This document shows, in pieces, positions 54,781-64,000 of a DNA stretch of 64,000 nt (its first letter is position 1; each line of letters starts with the position of its first letter). The translations under genes and the position numbers were made by a program. This DNA is from Micromonospora sp. C31 (GTDB lineage Bacteria > Actinomycetota > Actinomycetes > Mycobacteriales > Micromonosporaceae), in contig NZ_JAGPXN010000001.1 of the NCBI RefSeq assembly GCF_018070575.1, positions 1 through 64,000 on the forward strand, written 5' to 3'. A model generated the notes under the pieces. It ran no database searches. It was given only the letters and a program-made list of their open reading frames with translations, and was not told the DNA's origin.

Positions 54781-55296
54781 TCAGAGCAGGGCGCCCTCGT
54801 CGTGCAGCCAGTCCACGAAGCTGGTGGCGACCGCCGCGCCGCAGTCGAGCATCTCGACCAGCAGCGCGTCGTGCGCCCCGGCGCCGAAGGGCACCTGCAA
54901 CTCCGCGTAGATCGGCAGTTGGCCGCGCTCGGTCGGGTCGCCGATGTAGGCCTTGCAGAAGCGGCGGGTGTGGTTCCACTCGTTGACCACCCGGTAGGCA
55001 CGGTCGGCCCAGTCCGGCGGCACCGTCGCGTGTGGACGGGCCCGCATCACCAGGATCTCGTCCTCCGGACCCTCCAGTGTGACCAGCACGGCGTGCCGCT
55101 CCCACATGGCCAGCAGGTTGCCGTCGCCGTCGGCCAGGTAGCGCACGTCGAGCCTGTCGAGTGCGTCACAGACACGGCGCAGGGTGACCGGCTCGACCGT
55201 GGCGGGCACGTCCGCGATCACGGCGCGCTCCGTCGGCGGGCAGATGTCCTCCGGCTGACGCGGGGTCGGCGGTCCGACCCGGACGGTGCTCTCCAC
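54781..55296 (-). CDS. YbjN-domain protein
   Basis: A 171-aa protein; GTG at 55296 is chosen as the first start near a GGAG. It has the YbjN / type III secretion chaperone-like alpha/beta fold: VCDALDRLDVRYLADGDGNL, LEGPEDEILVMRARP, VVNEWNHTRRFCKAYIGD, YAELQVPFGAGAHDALL. Proteins of this fold are often chaperone-like or regulators; the role here is unknown. It lies 221 nt from the next gene on the same strand. Confidence 0.8.
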   Translation of the reverse strand: MESTVRVGPPTPRQPEDICPPTERAVIADVPATVEPVTLRRVCDALDRLDVRYLADGDGNLLAMWERHAVLVTLEGPEDEILVMRARPHATVPPDWADRAYRVVNEWNHTRRFCKAYIGDPTERGQLPIYAELQVPFGAGAHDALLVEMLDCGAAVATSFVDWLHDEGALL

Positions 55297-55517
55297 TGTG
55301 ATCCCGCTCCGCCTTTCCGGGTCGCCGCCGCCGTTGGCGGGACCGGGGCGCCATGACCACCACGGCATCGCTCGCGCACCTCACTCCCCAGCGGATCCAC
55401 TCGCCTACGGTGCGTTGGATCCGAGGATGGACGGTACCCGGACAGCCGGGTTGAAGCACCCCCCCAACGGCAGCACCAGGACAGAAGAATGACCACACGT
55501 CATCCGAACGGATGAAT

Positions 55518-56237
55518 TCAGACCGGCCTCACGGCAAGGTCCGTGGCCTTCTGCGACCATGCCGCTCCGTACGGTCCCACCAGTCCGACCCATCGGCCCG
55601 CCGTCCGCACCTGGACGTCGCCCGCGTCGCCCCGATCGGCGGACCCCTCGGCCGACCCCAGGAACCCCATCCGGACCAATCCCTGGACCATCCGCTGGGT
55701 CACCTCCACCGGCTCGCCGGGCGGGTCGTCCGGCGTGACGACAACCGGCACGTGGTCGAGCAGCGCGTCGCGCAGCGCCCGCTGCCCGACGGCCCGGCCG
55801 CCGACGCCGTGGGTGCTGGCGTCGCGCAGGGCTCCCGCCGCCGCCGCCGCTATCCGCCGCAGCTCCCCGCCCGGCAGCGTCTCCACCCGGAGGCTCGCCG
55901 GGGGCGGCAGCGGCCAGCGCCAGCGCTCGTCCTTCCGCGTCGGCAGGGCCACACCGCCCGCCGCCAGTTCGGCCAGCAGTTCGCCGGCCGGGACCGTGGC
56001 GTCGCCGGGGCCGTCGCCGGCCACGGTGCGGACGACCAGCACGCCCCACGGCAGGCGCCCCCAGAGGGCCGTACGGCCCCGCGCGTCGGTCGACCGGAGC
56101 CGGACCGGCGCGTCGCGGTCCAGCCGGACCAGGCGGGCCAGGAAGGCCCCCGCGTCGGCGGTGTCGGAGATCCCGTGCCCGCCGGCGGCCGTCCCGCCGC
56201 CACCGGCCCGCGCGGCCGGCCCGTCGGTCGCCGTCAC
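55518..56237 (-). CDS. conserved-type hypothetical protein coupled to a thioesterase
   Basis: A 239-aa soluble protein. The GTG start at 56237 overlaps the thioesterase stop (GTGA), so the two are coupled. It is mostly alpha/beta, with LRSTDARGRTALWGRLPWGV and DERWRWPLPPPASLRVETLPGG segments, and ends in an acidic loop plus VGLVGPYGAAWSQKATDLAV. No family is recognised. The coupling to the thioesterase and ettA is the only functional hint. Confidence 0.75.
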   Translation of the reverse strand: MTATDGPAARAGGGGTAAGGHGISDTADAGAFLARLVRLDRDAPVRLRSTDARGRTALWGRLPWGVLVVRTVAGDGPGDATVPAGELLAELAAGGVALPTRKDERWRWPLPPPASLRVETLPGGELRRIAAAAAGALRDASTHGVGGRAVGQRALRDALLDHVPVVVTPDDPPGEPVEVTQRMVQGLVRMGFLGSAEGSADRGDAGDVQVRTAGRWVGLVGPYGAAWSQKATDLAVRPV

Positions 56238-56680
56238 GCCGCCGGCCCCTGCGGCGCGTACGTGAGCAGGAACGTCCGCTCCTCGGGGGTGATCCGCCGG
56301 GGCCGCTGCCGGGTCAGGTCGAAGGGCACCAGCACCGAGCGGGCGCGGCTGGCCAGGACCTCGCCGTCGAACAACTCGTAGGCGACCGTGAAGGAGGCGC
56401 CCCGGATCTCCTCCACCCACAGCTCGATGCGCACGGTGGGGGCGGCCTCGGCGGTGGCCCGGCCGAGGGCGTACTCGACCGGGCGCAGGTAGTCGATCTC
56501 GTGCCGGCTGATCACCACGCCGTCGGCGAACGAGCCCACTCCCCACGCCCGGCCACCGGCGAACATCAACGCCACCCGCGCCTCCTCGTAGAGGGTCAGG
56601 AAGCGCGAGTTGTTGATGTGTCCGTACGCGTCCAGGTCGGACCACCGCAGGGTGCAGTGGTAGACGAAACGGTCTGCCAC
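56234..56680 (-). CDS. acyl-CoA thioesterase (hot-dog fold, 4HBT type)
   Basis: A 148-aa single hot-dog domain protein. The active-site region is LRWSDLDAYGHINNSRFLTLYEEAR, with the Asp and the HINN turn typical of 4-hydroxybenzoyl-CoA-thioesterase-like enzymes. It hydrolyses acyl-CoA thioesters; the chain type is unknown. It begins 1 nt after the ettA stop codon, so it is in the same operon. M. tuberculosis has a thioesterase gene in the same place (Rv2475c, recalled). Confidence 0.9.
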   Translation of the reverse strand: MADRFVYHCTLRWSDLDAYGHINNSRFLTLYEEARVALMFAGGRAWGVGSFADGVVISRHEIDYLRPVEYALGRATAEAAPTVRIELWVEEIRGASFTVAYELFDGEVLASRARSVLVPFDLTRQRPRRITPEERTFLLTYAPQGPAA

Positions 56681-56681
56681 G

Positions 56682-58358
<1,677 letters not shown>

Positions 58359-58533
58359 GGTGCGGGCTACCTCCGTAGGGTTGCGACTGGGCCGGCGGGC
58401 GCGGGCGCGGGCTGCGATCTCCGCCCGCCGCCGCCGGCCGGTGGCCGGCCGCACGCACGCCGTCGTCAATCCTGACAGGTACGCGGCACCGCGCCCACAT
58501 CACCCCGCCCCCACAGCGCCGGACGCGCCGTAC

Positions 58534-58557
58534 CACCCCTGCTTCCGAGCAGGGGTG
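58534..58557. other. 9-bp inverted repeat in the ettA-otsA divergent region
   Basis: CACCCCTGC (58534-58542) and GCAGGGGTG (58549-58557) around TTCCGA. The surrounding 330 nt between divergent ettA and otsA has no gene. The hairpin could be an operator or a leader element; it is not near any stop codon, so it is unlikely to be a terminator. Confidence 0.4.
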
Positions 58558-58689
58558 TCGACAAGATCACCCCATGGGTTGGACCATCGTGGGAAGGGTA
58601 GGTGACTCCGGCACGGGGCCCCAGAAGCCGCAGCTACGCTCAGTACGCTCATTCGCGGTTGACCCGTCAGCACCCGGAGGTGGCCGAAC

Positions 58690-60090
58690 GTGACCGTCCG
58701 CAGCTCCTTTGTCGTAGTGGCGAACCGGCTACCCGTCGACGAGGTGAGCACCCCCGAAGGACGGCAGTGGCGTCGCAGCCCCGGCGGGCTGGTGACCGCC
58801 CTGCACCCCGTCCTCGCCGAACACCAGGGCACCTGGGTCGGCTGGGCCGGCGGCACCGGCGCCGCTCCCGAGCCCTTCGACCTGGAGGGCATCCGGCTGC
58901 ACCCGGTGCCGTTGAGCGCGGAGGAGTTGGAGCGCTACTACGAGGGCCAGTCCAACGCGACGATCTGGCCGCTCTACCACGACGCGGTGGAGACGCCGGC
59001 CTACAAGCGCCGCTGGCGTGAGGCGTACCGCCTGGTCAACGCCCGCTTCGCGGAGGCCGCCGCGGAGGTCGCGGCCGAGGGCGCGACGGTCTGGGTGCAG
59101 GACTACCAGCTCCAGCTCGTCCCGGCGATGCTCCGCGAGCTGCGGCCCGACCTGAGGATCGGCTTCTTCCTGCACATCCCGTTCCCGCCGATCGAGCTGT
59201 TCATGCAGATGCCGTTCCGCACCGAGATCCTGCGCGGCCTGCTCGGCGCCGACCTGGTCGGGTTCCAGCAGCGCCTCGCCGCGCAGAACTTCGTCCGGCT
59301 GGCCCGGCACCTGCTCGGGCTGCGCTACGAGGGGCAGATGATCCAGGTCGACGGCCGCCAGGTGAAGGCCGGCGCGTTCCCCATCTCCATCGACACCAGG
59401 GAAATGGAGCGGCTGGCCGCCGACCCGGGGATCCAGGCCCGGGCGAAGGAGATCCGCGAGGAGCTGGGCAACCCGAAGACGATCATTCTGGGCGTCGACC
59501 GGCTGGATTACACCAAGGGCATCGAGTTGCGGCTGAAGGCCTTCCGCGAACTGCTGGCTGACGGAAAGTTGACAGTTCCCGACGCCGTCATGGTGCAGGT
59601 CGCCACCCCCAGCCGCGAGCGCGTGGAGCACTACCAGGCACTACGCGTGAAGGTGGAGCGGGAAGTCGGTCGGATCAATGGCGAGTTCGGCAGGGTCGGC
59701 GTGCCGGCGGTGCATTACCTGCATCAGTCGTACAGTCGCACTGAACTGGCCGCGATGTACGCCGCCGCCGACGTGATGATGGTGACCCCGCTGCGAGACG
59801 GAATGAACCTGGTAGCCAAGGAGTACGTCGCATCGCGCGCCGACCAGGGCGGTGCACTCGTGCTCAGCGAGTTCGCCGGCGCCGCCACCGAGCTGCGTCA
59901 GGCGTTCCTGTGTAACCCGCACGACCCTGACGCGGTCAAGGACGCCCTGCTGAGGGCCGTGCACGTCGAGAAGCCGGAGGCACGCCGCAGAATGCGGACA
60001 ATGCAACGCCATCTACGCACCCACGATGTGGGGCACTGGGCGAAGTCCTTCCTCACCGAGCTCGGTGTGCCAGAAGCGGAGGTCGCGTGA
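58690..60090 (+). CDS. otsA: trehalose-6-phosphate synthase
   Basis: A 466-aa GT-B glycosyltransferase (GT20). Start GTG 58690 with GGAGGTGG upstream. Motifs are [45 protein letters not shown], the donor-binding [11 protein letters not shown] and the C-terminal [18 protein letters not shown]. It makes trehalose 6-phosphate from UDP-glucose (or GDP-glucose) and glucose 6-phosphate for stress protection. The stop overlaps the start of the phosphatase fusion by 4 bases. Confidence 0.97.
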   Translation: MTVRSSFVVVANRLPVDEVSTPEGRQWRRSPGGLVTALHPVLAEHQGTWVGWAGGTGAAPEPFDLEGIRLHPVPLSAEELERYYEGQSNATIWPLYHDAVETPAYKRRWREAYRLVNARFAEAAAEVAAEGATVWVQDYQLQLVPAMLRELRPDLRIGFFLHIPFPPIELFMQMPFRTEILRGLLGADLVGFQQRLAAQNFVRLARHLLGLRYEGQMIQVDGRQVKAGAFPISIDTREMERLAADPGIQARAKEIREELGNPKTIILGVDRLDYTKGIELRLKAFRELLADGKLTVPDAVMVQVATPSRERVEHYQALRVKVEREVGRINGEFGRVGVPAVHYLHQSYSRTELAAMYAAADVMMVTPLRDGMNLVAKEYVASRADQGGALVLSEFAGAATELRQAFLCNPHDPDAVKDALLRAVHVEKPEARRRMRTMQRHLRTHDVGHWAKSFLTELGVPEAEVA

Positions 60091-62690
60091 ACGCCGCCAG
60101 CGAGATCGTCACCCCGGCGGCCGGCACGATGGACCCGGAGCTGCGTGCCGCCATCGGCCGCATCGCCCGGGTGCCCCAGCTTCTGATCGCCTGCGACTAC
60201 GACGGCACCCTGGCGCCGATCGTGGCGGACCCGAGCAAGGCAGTGCCGCTGCCGGAGTCGGTGGCGGCCGTACGGGCGCTGGCCGCCCTGCCCCAGACCA
60301 CCGTGGCGGTGGTCTCCGGGCGGGCCCTGCGCGACCTGGCCGCGCTCTCCCGGCTGCCCAGCGAGGTCCACCTCGTCGGCAGCCACGGCTCCGAGTTCGA
60401 CATCGGCTTCGTCGAGCGGCTCTCCCCCGAGCTGATCGCGGTCCGCACCCGGTTGCGCGACGCGCTGCGCGAGATCGCCTCGGCCCACCCGGGCATCCGG
60501 CTGGAGCGCAAGCCCGCGAGCGTCGCGGTGCACACCCGCGGGGTCGCCCCGGAGGTCGCGGCTGCCGCCATCGAGGCGGTCCGCAACGGCCCCGCCACCT
60601 GGGACGACGTGACGGTCACCCAGGGCAAGGAGGTCATCGAGCTGTCGGTGGTCGCCACCCACAAGGGCACGGCCGTCGACCAGTTGCGCACCCAGCTCTC
60701 CGCCAGCGCGGTGCTCTTCATCGGCGACGACGTCACCGACGAGAACGCCTTCGGCAACCTGCACGGGCCGGACGTCGGCATCAAGATCGGCCCCGGTGAC
60801 ACCAGGGCCGGCTACCGGGTCGCCGAGCCGATCGAGGCGGCCCGCGCCCTCGGCCTGCTGCTGGAGACCCGCCGGCACTGGCTCTTCGGCGAGCGGGCGG
60901 TGCCCATCGAGCGGCACTCGATGCTGGCCAACGGGCGGACGGTGGCCCTGCTCACCCCCGAGGCCAAGGTCACCTGGCTCTGCCACCCCAAGCCGGACTC
61001 GGCGGCGATCTTCGCCGACCTGGTCGGCGGGAGCCCGGCCGGGCACTTCAGCGTCGCCCCGGAGCGCGGGGGCATCCCGCTCGGCCAGCGCTACCGCTCG
61101 GGCACGATGACCGTCGAGACCCGGTGGTCGGGCCTGACCGTCACCGACTGGCTGGACAAGCCGGCCAGGGAGACCACGCCCGACGGCCCGGCCGTCGTCA
61201 GCGGCGACTCGACCCTGGTCCGGGTGCTGACCGGGTCGGGCCGGGCCCGGGTGGAGTTCGCACCCCGGCCCGAGTTCGGCCAGGTCGCGGTGCAGTTGCA
61301 GCCGATCGGCGACGGCCTGCTGGTGCTCGGCTCCAACGAGCCGGTCGCGCTCTACGCCCCCGGCGTCGAGTGGCAGGTCAGCAACGACGGCGGCTACGAG
61401 ACGGCGAAGGCGGTCGTCGACCTCTCCGCCGCCGGTGGGCAGGTCGTGCTGGAGCTGCGCTTCGGCACGCACAGCCTGGAACACCACCGGCAGCCGGTCC
61501 ACGAGCGGCAGGCCCTGGCCGAGCAGCCGTGGAAGGACTGGGTGGCCACCCTGCGGCTGCCGAGCACCGCCCGGGACCTGGTGGTCCGTAGCGCGCTGAC
61601 CCTGCGCGGGCTATGCCACGAGGCCACCGGTTCGATCCTGGCCGCCGCGACCACCTCGCTGCCGGAGGAGCTGGGCGGCGTCCGCAACTGGGACTACCGC
61701 TACTGCTGGCTGCGGGACGCGGCAATGACCGCGCGTGCCCTGGTCGACCTGGGCTCGATCGGGGAGGCCGAGGCGCTGCTGCGCTGGGTCGACGGGTGCA
61801 TCGAGCGCACCGGCGGGCACCCGGAGCGGCTGCACCCGCTCTACACCGTGGACGGCTACGAGTTGGGCGCCGAGGCGGTCATCGACACCCTGCCCGGCTA
61901 CGCCGGCTCCCGGCCGGTGCGGGTCGGCAACCTCGCCAACCACCAGCTCCAGCTCGACGTGTTCGGCCCCATCGCGGACCTGATCGCGGCCGTCGCCGAC
62001 GCCCGCGGCTCCGTACGCGAGGACGAGTGGCGGGTGCTCGACAACATGGTCGAGGCGGTCCGCCGCCGCTGGCACGAGCCCGACCACGGCATCTGGGAGG
62101 CCCGCCTCCCCCCGCGGCACCACATCTTCTCGAAGGTGATGTGCTGGATGACCGTCGACCGGGCGCTGCACGTCATGCGCCAGCACGGCGGCGAGGACCG
62201 CCCGGAGTGGGTGGAGCTGCGCGACCGCATCGGCGCCAACGTGCTGGAGTACGGCTGGCACGAGACCGTCGAGGCCTACAGCGTGGCGTACGGGGACGAG
62301 GACATGGACGCCTCGTCGCTGTGGATCGGGCTGTCCGGCCTGCTCCCCGGCGACGACCCGCGCTTCCTCTCCACCGTCCTGCGGATCGAGGCGGATCTGC
62401 GCAGCGGGCCGGTCGTCTACCGCTACCACTGGGACGACGGCCTGCCGGGGCGCGAGGGCGGCTTCCACATCTGCACGGCGTGGCTCATCGAGGCGTACCT
62501 GCGCACCGGGCGGCGTACCGACGCCGAGGAGCTGTTCTCGCAGATGGTCGACACCGCCGGTCCGACGGGTCTGCTGCCCGAGCAGTACGACCCGATGGCC
62601 GAGCGCGGGCTGGGCAACCACCCGCAGGCGTACAGCCACCTCGGCCTGATCCGCTGCGCCCTGCTGCTGGACAACATGCTCAAGCAGTGA
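60087..62690 (+). CDS. otsB: trehalose-6-phosphate phosphatase fused to a GH15 glycoside hydrolase
   Basis: An 867-aa two-domain protein. Residues about 25-265 form a HAD-type trehalose phosphatase: [47 protein letters not shown]. Residues about 270-867 form a GH15 domain: an N-terminal beta-sandwich, then [58 protein letters not shown] and the general-base Glu in LPEQYDP. GH15 members of this type include bacterial trehalases and glucodextranases. A phosphatase that makes trehalose joined to a possible trehalase is notable. The GTG start overlaps the otsA stop (GTGA). Confidence 0.92.
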   Translation: MNAASEIVTPAAGTMDPELRAAIGRIARVPQLLIACDYDGTLAPIVADPSKAVPLPESVAAVRALAALPQTTVAVVSGRALRDLAALSRLPSEVHLVGSHGSEFDIGFVERLSPELIAVRTRLRDALREIASAHPGIRLERKPASVAVHTRGVAPEVAAAAIEAVRNGPATWDDVTVTQGKEVIELSVVATHKGTAVDQLRTQLSASAVLFIGDDVTDENAFGNLHGPDVGIKIGPGDTRAGYRVAEPIEAARALGLLLETRRHWLFGERAVPIERHSMLANGRTVALLTPEAKVTWLCHPKPDSAAIFADLVGGSPAGHFSVAPERGGIPLGQRYRSGTMTVETRWSGLTVTDWLDKPARETTPDGPAVVSGDSTLVRVLTGSGRARVEFAPRPEFGQVAVQLQPIGDGLLVLGSNEPVALYAPGVEWQVSNDGGYETAKAVVDLSAAGGQVVLELRFGTHSLEHHRQPVHERQALAEQPWKDWVATLRLPSTARDLVVRSALTLRGLCHEATGSILAAATTSLPEELGGVRNWDYRYCWLRDAAMTARALVDLGSIGEAEALLRWVDGCIERTGGHPERLHPLYTVDGYELGAEAVIDTLPGYAGSRPVRVGNLANHQLQLDVFGPIADLIAAVADARGSVREDEWRVLDNMVEAVRRRWHEPDHGIWEARLPPRHHIFSKVMCWMTVDRALHVMRQHGGEDRPEWVELRDRIGANVLEYGWHETVEAYSVAYGDEDMDASSLWIGLSGLLPGDDPRFLSTVLRIEADLRSGPVVYRYHWDDGLPGREGGFHICTAWLIEAYLRTGRRTDAEELFSQMVDTAGPTGLLPEQYDPMAERGLGNHPQAYSHLGLIRCALLLDNMLKQ

Positions 62691-62702
62691 CCTGAGCGGC
62701 GA

Positions 62703-62742
62703 CGACGGCGGCCGGAGCGGATCCTCGCTCCGGCCGCCGTCG
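62703..62742. terminator. bidirectional terminator
   Basis: Perfect 17-bp arms 62703-62719 and 62726-62742 with loop GATCCT, between the convergent otsB-GH15 and cysG-type genes. Confidence 0.85.
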
Positions 62743-62771
62743 CGTGGCGGGACGGTCGTGGCGGCCGGAGG

Positions 62772-64000
62772 TCAGTCGCCGACGGATGTTCGCAGGGCGT
62801 CGACCACGTCCCCGACGACCACCACGGCCGGCGGGCGCAGGCCCGCGGCGAGCACGTCGGCGGCCACCGCGCCGAGCGTGGACCGCAGCACCCGCTGCGC
62901 CCCGGTCGTCGCCTCCTGCACCACGGCGGCCGGCGTCTGCTCGGGCCGGCCGTGCGCGATCAGCGTCGCGGTGATCGCCGCGAGGTTCTTCAGCCCCATC
63001 AGGACGACCAGCGTGCCGCGCAGCCCGGCCAGCGCGTCCCAGTGGACCAGGGAGGCCGGCGAGTCGGGCGCGACGTGCCCGGAGACCACGGTGAACTCGT
63101 GGGCCACCCCCCGGTGGGTGACCGGGATGCCCGCCGCTGCCGGAGCCGCGATCGAGCTGGTCACGCCCGGCACCACGGTCACCGGCACACCGGCCGCCGC
63201 GCAGGCCAGCAGCTCCTCGCCGCCACGACCGAAGACGTACGGGTCGCCGCCCTTGAGCCGGACCACGAACTTCCCGGCCAGGGCCCGGTCCACAAGGATG
63301 CGGTTGATCTCCTCCTGCGCGCGGGACGGGCCGTACGGGATCTTGGAGGCGTCGACGAGTTCGACGTCGGCGCGCAGCTCGTCGAGGAGCAGCCCCGGGA
63401 CGAGCCGGTCGGCGACCACCACGTCCGCCTCGGTGAGCAGCCGCCAACCCTTGACGGTGATCAGCTCCGGGTCCCCGGGGCCGGCGCCGACCAACGCCAC
63501 CCGCCCGCCCCCGGTGCAAGGAAGGGACCCTTCCTCTACCACAGGCGTTAACAAGGTGCCCTTCCTTACATCCAGCAGGGCGCGGATCGCGTCGCGGACG
63601 GCCATCGCCCGGCGCGGGTCGCCGCCGCCGAGCACCGCCACGGTCACCGGCCCGTGCCGGGTCACCGCCGGGGTCCAGGCGGTGGCGGCGGCCCGGTCGT
63701 CGGCGCGTACGCAGAAGATGCGGCGCTCGGCGGCGGCGGCGCTGACCGACGCGGCGGCGAGCGGGTCGTCGACCGCGACCTGGACCAGCCACGCGCCGTC
63801 CAGGTCGTCGGGGGCGAACCGGCGCGGCGCCCAGTGCAGCCGTCCGGCGTCGGCGTGCGCGCGCAGCGCCGGGGTCAGCTCCGGCGCGACGAGCAGGACG
63901 TGCGCGCCGGCGTCGAGCAGGGCCGGCACCCGCCGGGTGGCCACCGTTCCCCCGCCCACCACGACCACCCGCCGGCCGGCGAGCCGTAGGCCGAGCGGAT
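62772..64000 (-). CDS. siroheme synthase CysG-type: precorrin-2 dehydrogenase + uroporphyrinogen-III methyltransferase (5' end off window)
   Basis: About 410 residues are in the window; the frame is open to the right edge and begins PLGLRLAGRRVVVVGGGTVA, so only a few codons are missing. The first domain (to about 145) is the NAD-dependent dehydrogenase/ferrochelatase part. The second is the SAM-dependent methyltransferase: LVGAGPGDPELITVKGWRLL, VVADRLVP, VRLKGGDPYVFGRGGEE, VVPGVTSSIAAPA. It feeds siroheme and, in part, cobalamin synthesis. Between the domains lies an in-frame insert encoded by a repeat-like element (63516-63570). The C-terminal third seen in some CysG proteins is absent, as expected. 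Confidence 0.93.
   Translation of the reverse strand, partial: PLGLRLAGRRVVVVGGGTVATRRVPALLDAGAHVLLVAPELTPALRAHADAGRLHWAPRRFAPDDLDGAWLVQVAVDDPLAAASVSAAAAERRIFCVRADDRAAATAWTPAVTRHGPVTVAVLGGGDPRRAMAVRDAIRALLDVRKGTLLTPVVEEGSLPCTGGGRVALVGAGPGDPELITVKGWRLLTEADVVVADRLVPGLLLDELRADVELVDASKIPYGPSRAQEEINRILVDRALAGKFVVRLKGGDPYVFGRGGEELLACAAAGVPVTVVPGVTSSIAAPAAAGIPVTHRGVAHEFTVVSGHVAPDSPASLVHWDALAGLRGTLVVLMGLKNLAAITATLIAHGRPEQTPAAVVQEATTGAQRVLRSTLGAVAADVLAAGLRPPAVVVVGDVVDALRTSVGD
63516..63570. repeat. REP-like element inserted in frame in the cysG-type gene
   Basis: The minus strand contains AAGGAAGGGCACCTTGTTAA and, 30 nt on, GAGGAAGGGTCCCTTCCTT, which is itself a palindrome (AGGAAGGG-T-CCCTTCCT). The block is less GC-rich than the coding sequence around it and codes for a linker (RKGTLLTPVVEEGSL) between two conserved domains. 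Blocks of this look (GGAAGGG...TTAACGCC...) are, as I recall, scattered widely in Micromonospora and Salinispora genomes. Only this copy is seen in the window. Confidence 0.6.

Overview
The window looks like chromosomal DNA of a high-GC actinomycete, most probably a Micromonospora or a close relative in Micromonosporaceae. The reasons are the strong G/C bias at third codon positions, frequent GTG starts, many 4-base ATGA or GTGA stop/start overlaps, the actinobacterial 16S 5' end and rRNA leader at the left edge, and a gene order that follows the Mycobacterium tuberculosis clpX - clpP2 - clpP1 - tig ... rpiB - Rv2466c - pepN - Rv2468c - HNH - glbO ... ettA block. That order is recalled from general knowledge and was not searched here. 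Several accessory blocks interrupt the shared backbone.

Layout. 1-0.5 kb: the 5' end of a 16S rRNA gene with tandem promoters, reading leftwards off the window. 0.7-6.2 kb: a nitrilase-family amidase, then clpX, clpP2, clpP1 and tig on the minus strand, with a ClgR-type operator upstream of clpP1. 6.3-7.6 kb: tRNA-Pro, tRNA-Gly, an orphan gene, and a decayed tRNA-like copy that repeats the tRNA-Gly 3' end and its terminator. 7.7-13.8 kb: an ASCH protein, an Hsp70-like/beta-propeller membrane protein, a subtilase and a FAD oxidoreductase. 13.9-20.9 kb: a five-gene minus-strand operon (NRPS-like A-PCP-reductase, aldo/keto reductase, sulfotransferase, HK97-fold encapsulin, MFS exporter). 21.3-25.8 kb: an acyl-CoA ligase, a trypsin and small proteins. 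26-32.5 kb: backbone genes rpiB, a DUF1015 protein, an Rv2466c-like protein, pepN and a DUF5130 protein. 32.5-35.2 kb: an amidase and a secreted PETase/cutinase-type polyester hydrolase. 35.3-46.8 kb: an eleven-gene tryptophan-to-acetyl-CoA operon with a divergent Lrp/AsnC regulator. 46.9-48.8 kb: a class F sortase pair and an HNH protein. 49.4-50.8 kb: a lower-GC two-gene cassette with a papain-like protease. 51.4-58.4 kb: MscS, MFS, glbO, a YbjN protein, a thioesterase and ettA. 58.7-62.7 kb: otsA and an otsB-GH15 fusion. The right edge holds a nearly complete cysG-type gene.

How the genes work together. The most interesting system is the 13.9-20.9 kb operon. A stand-alone A-PCP-R enzyme should activate one amino acid and release it reductively as an aldehyde. 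An aldo/keto reductase and a sulfotransferase could then turn that into a sulfated amino alcohol. The next gene encodes a phage-capsid-fold shell protein with no other phage gene nearby, which fits the encapsulins found inside natural-product clusters. The shell could confine the reactive aldehyde, and the MFS protein could export the product.

The tryptophan operon encodes every step from tryptophan through 3-hydroxyanthranilate to pyruvate and acetyl-CoA except the formylkynurenine formamidase, which is not in the window.

All assignments come from reading translated sequence and motifs by eye; no database search was run.
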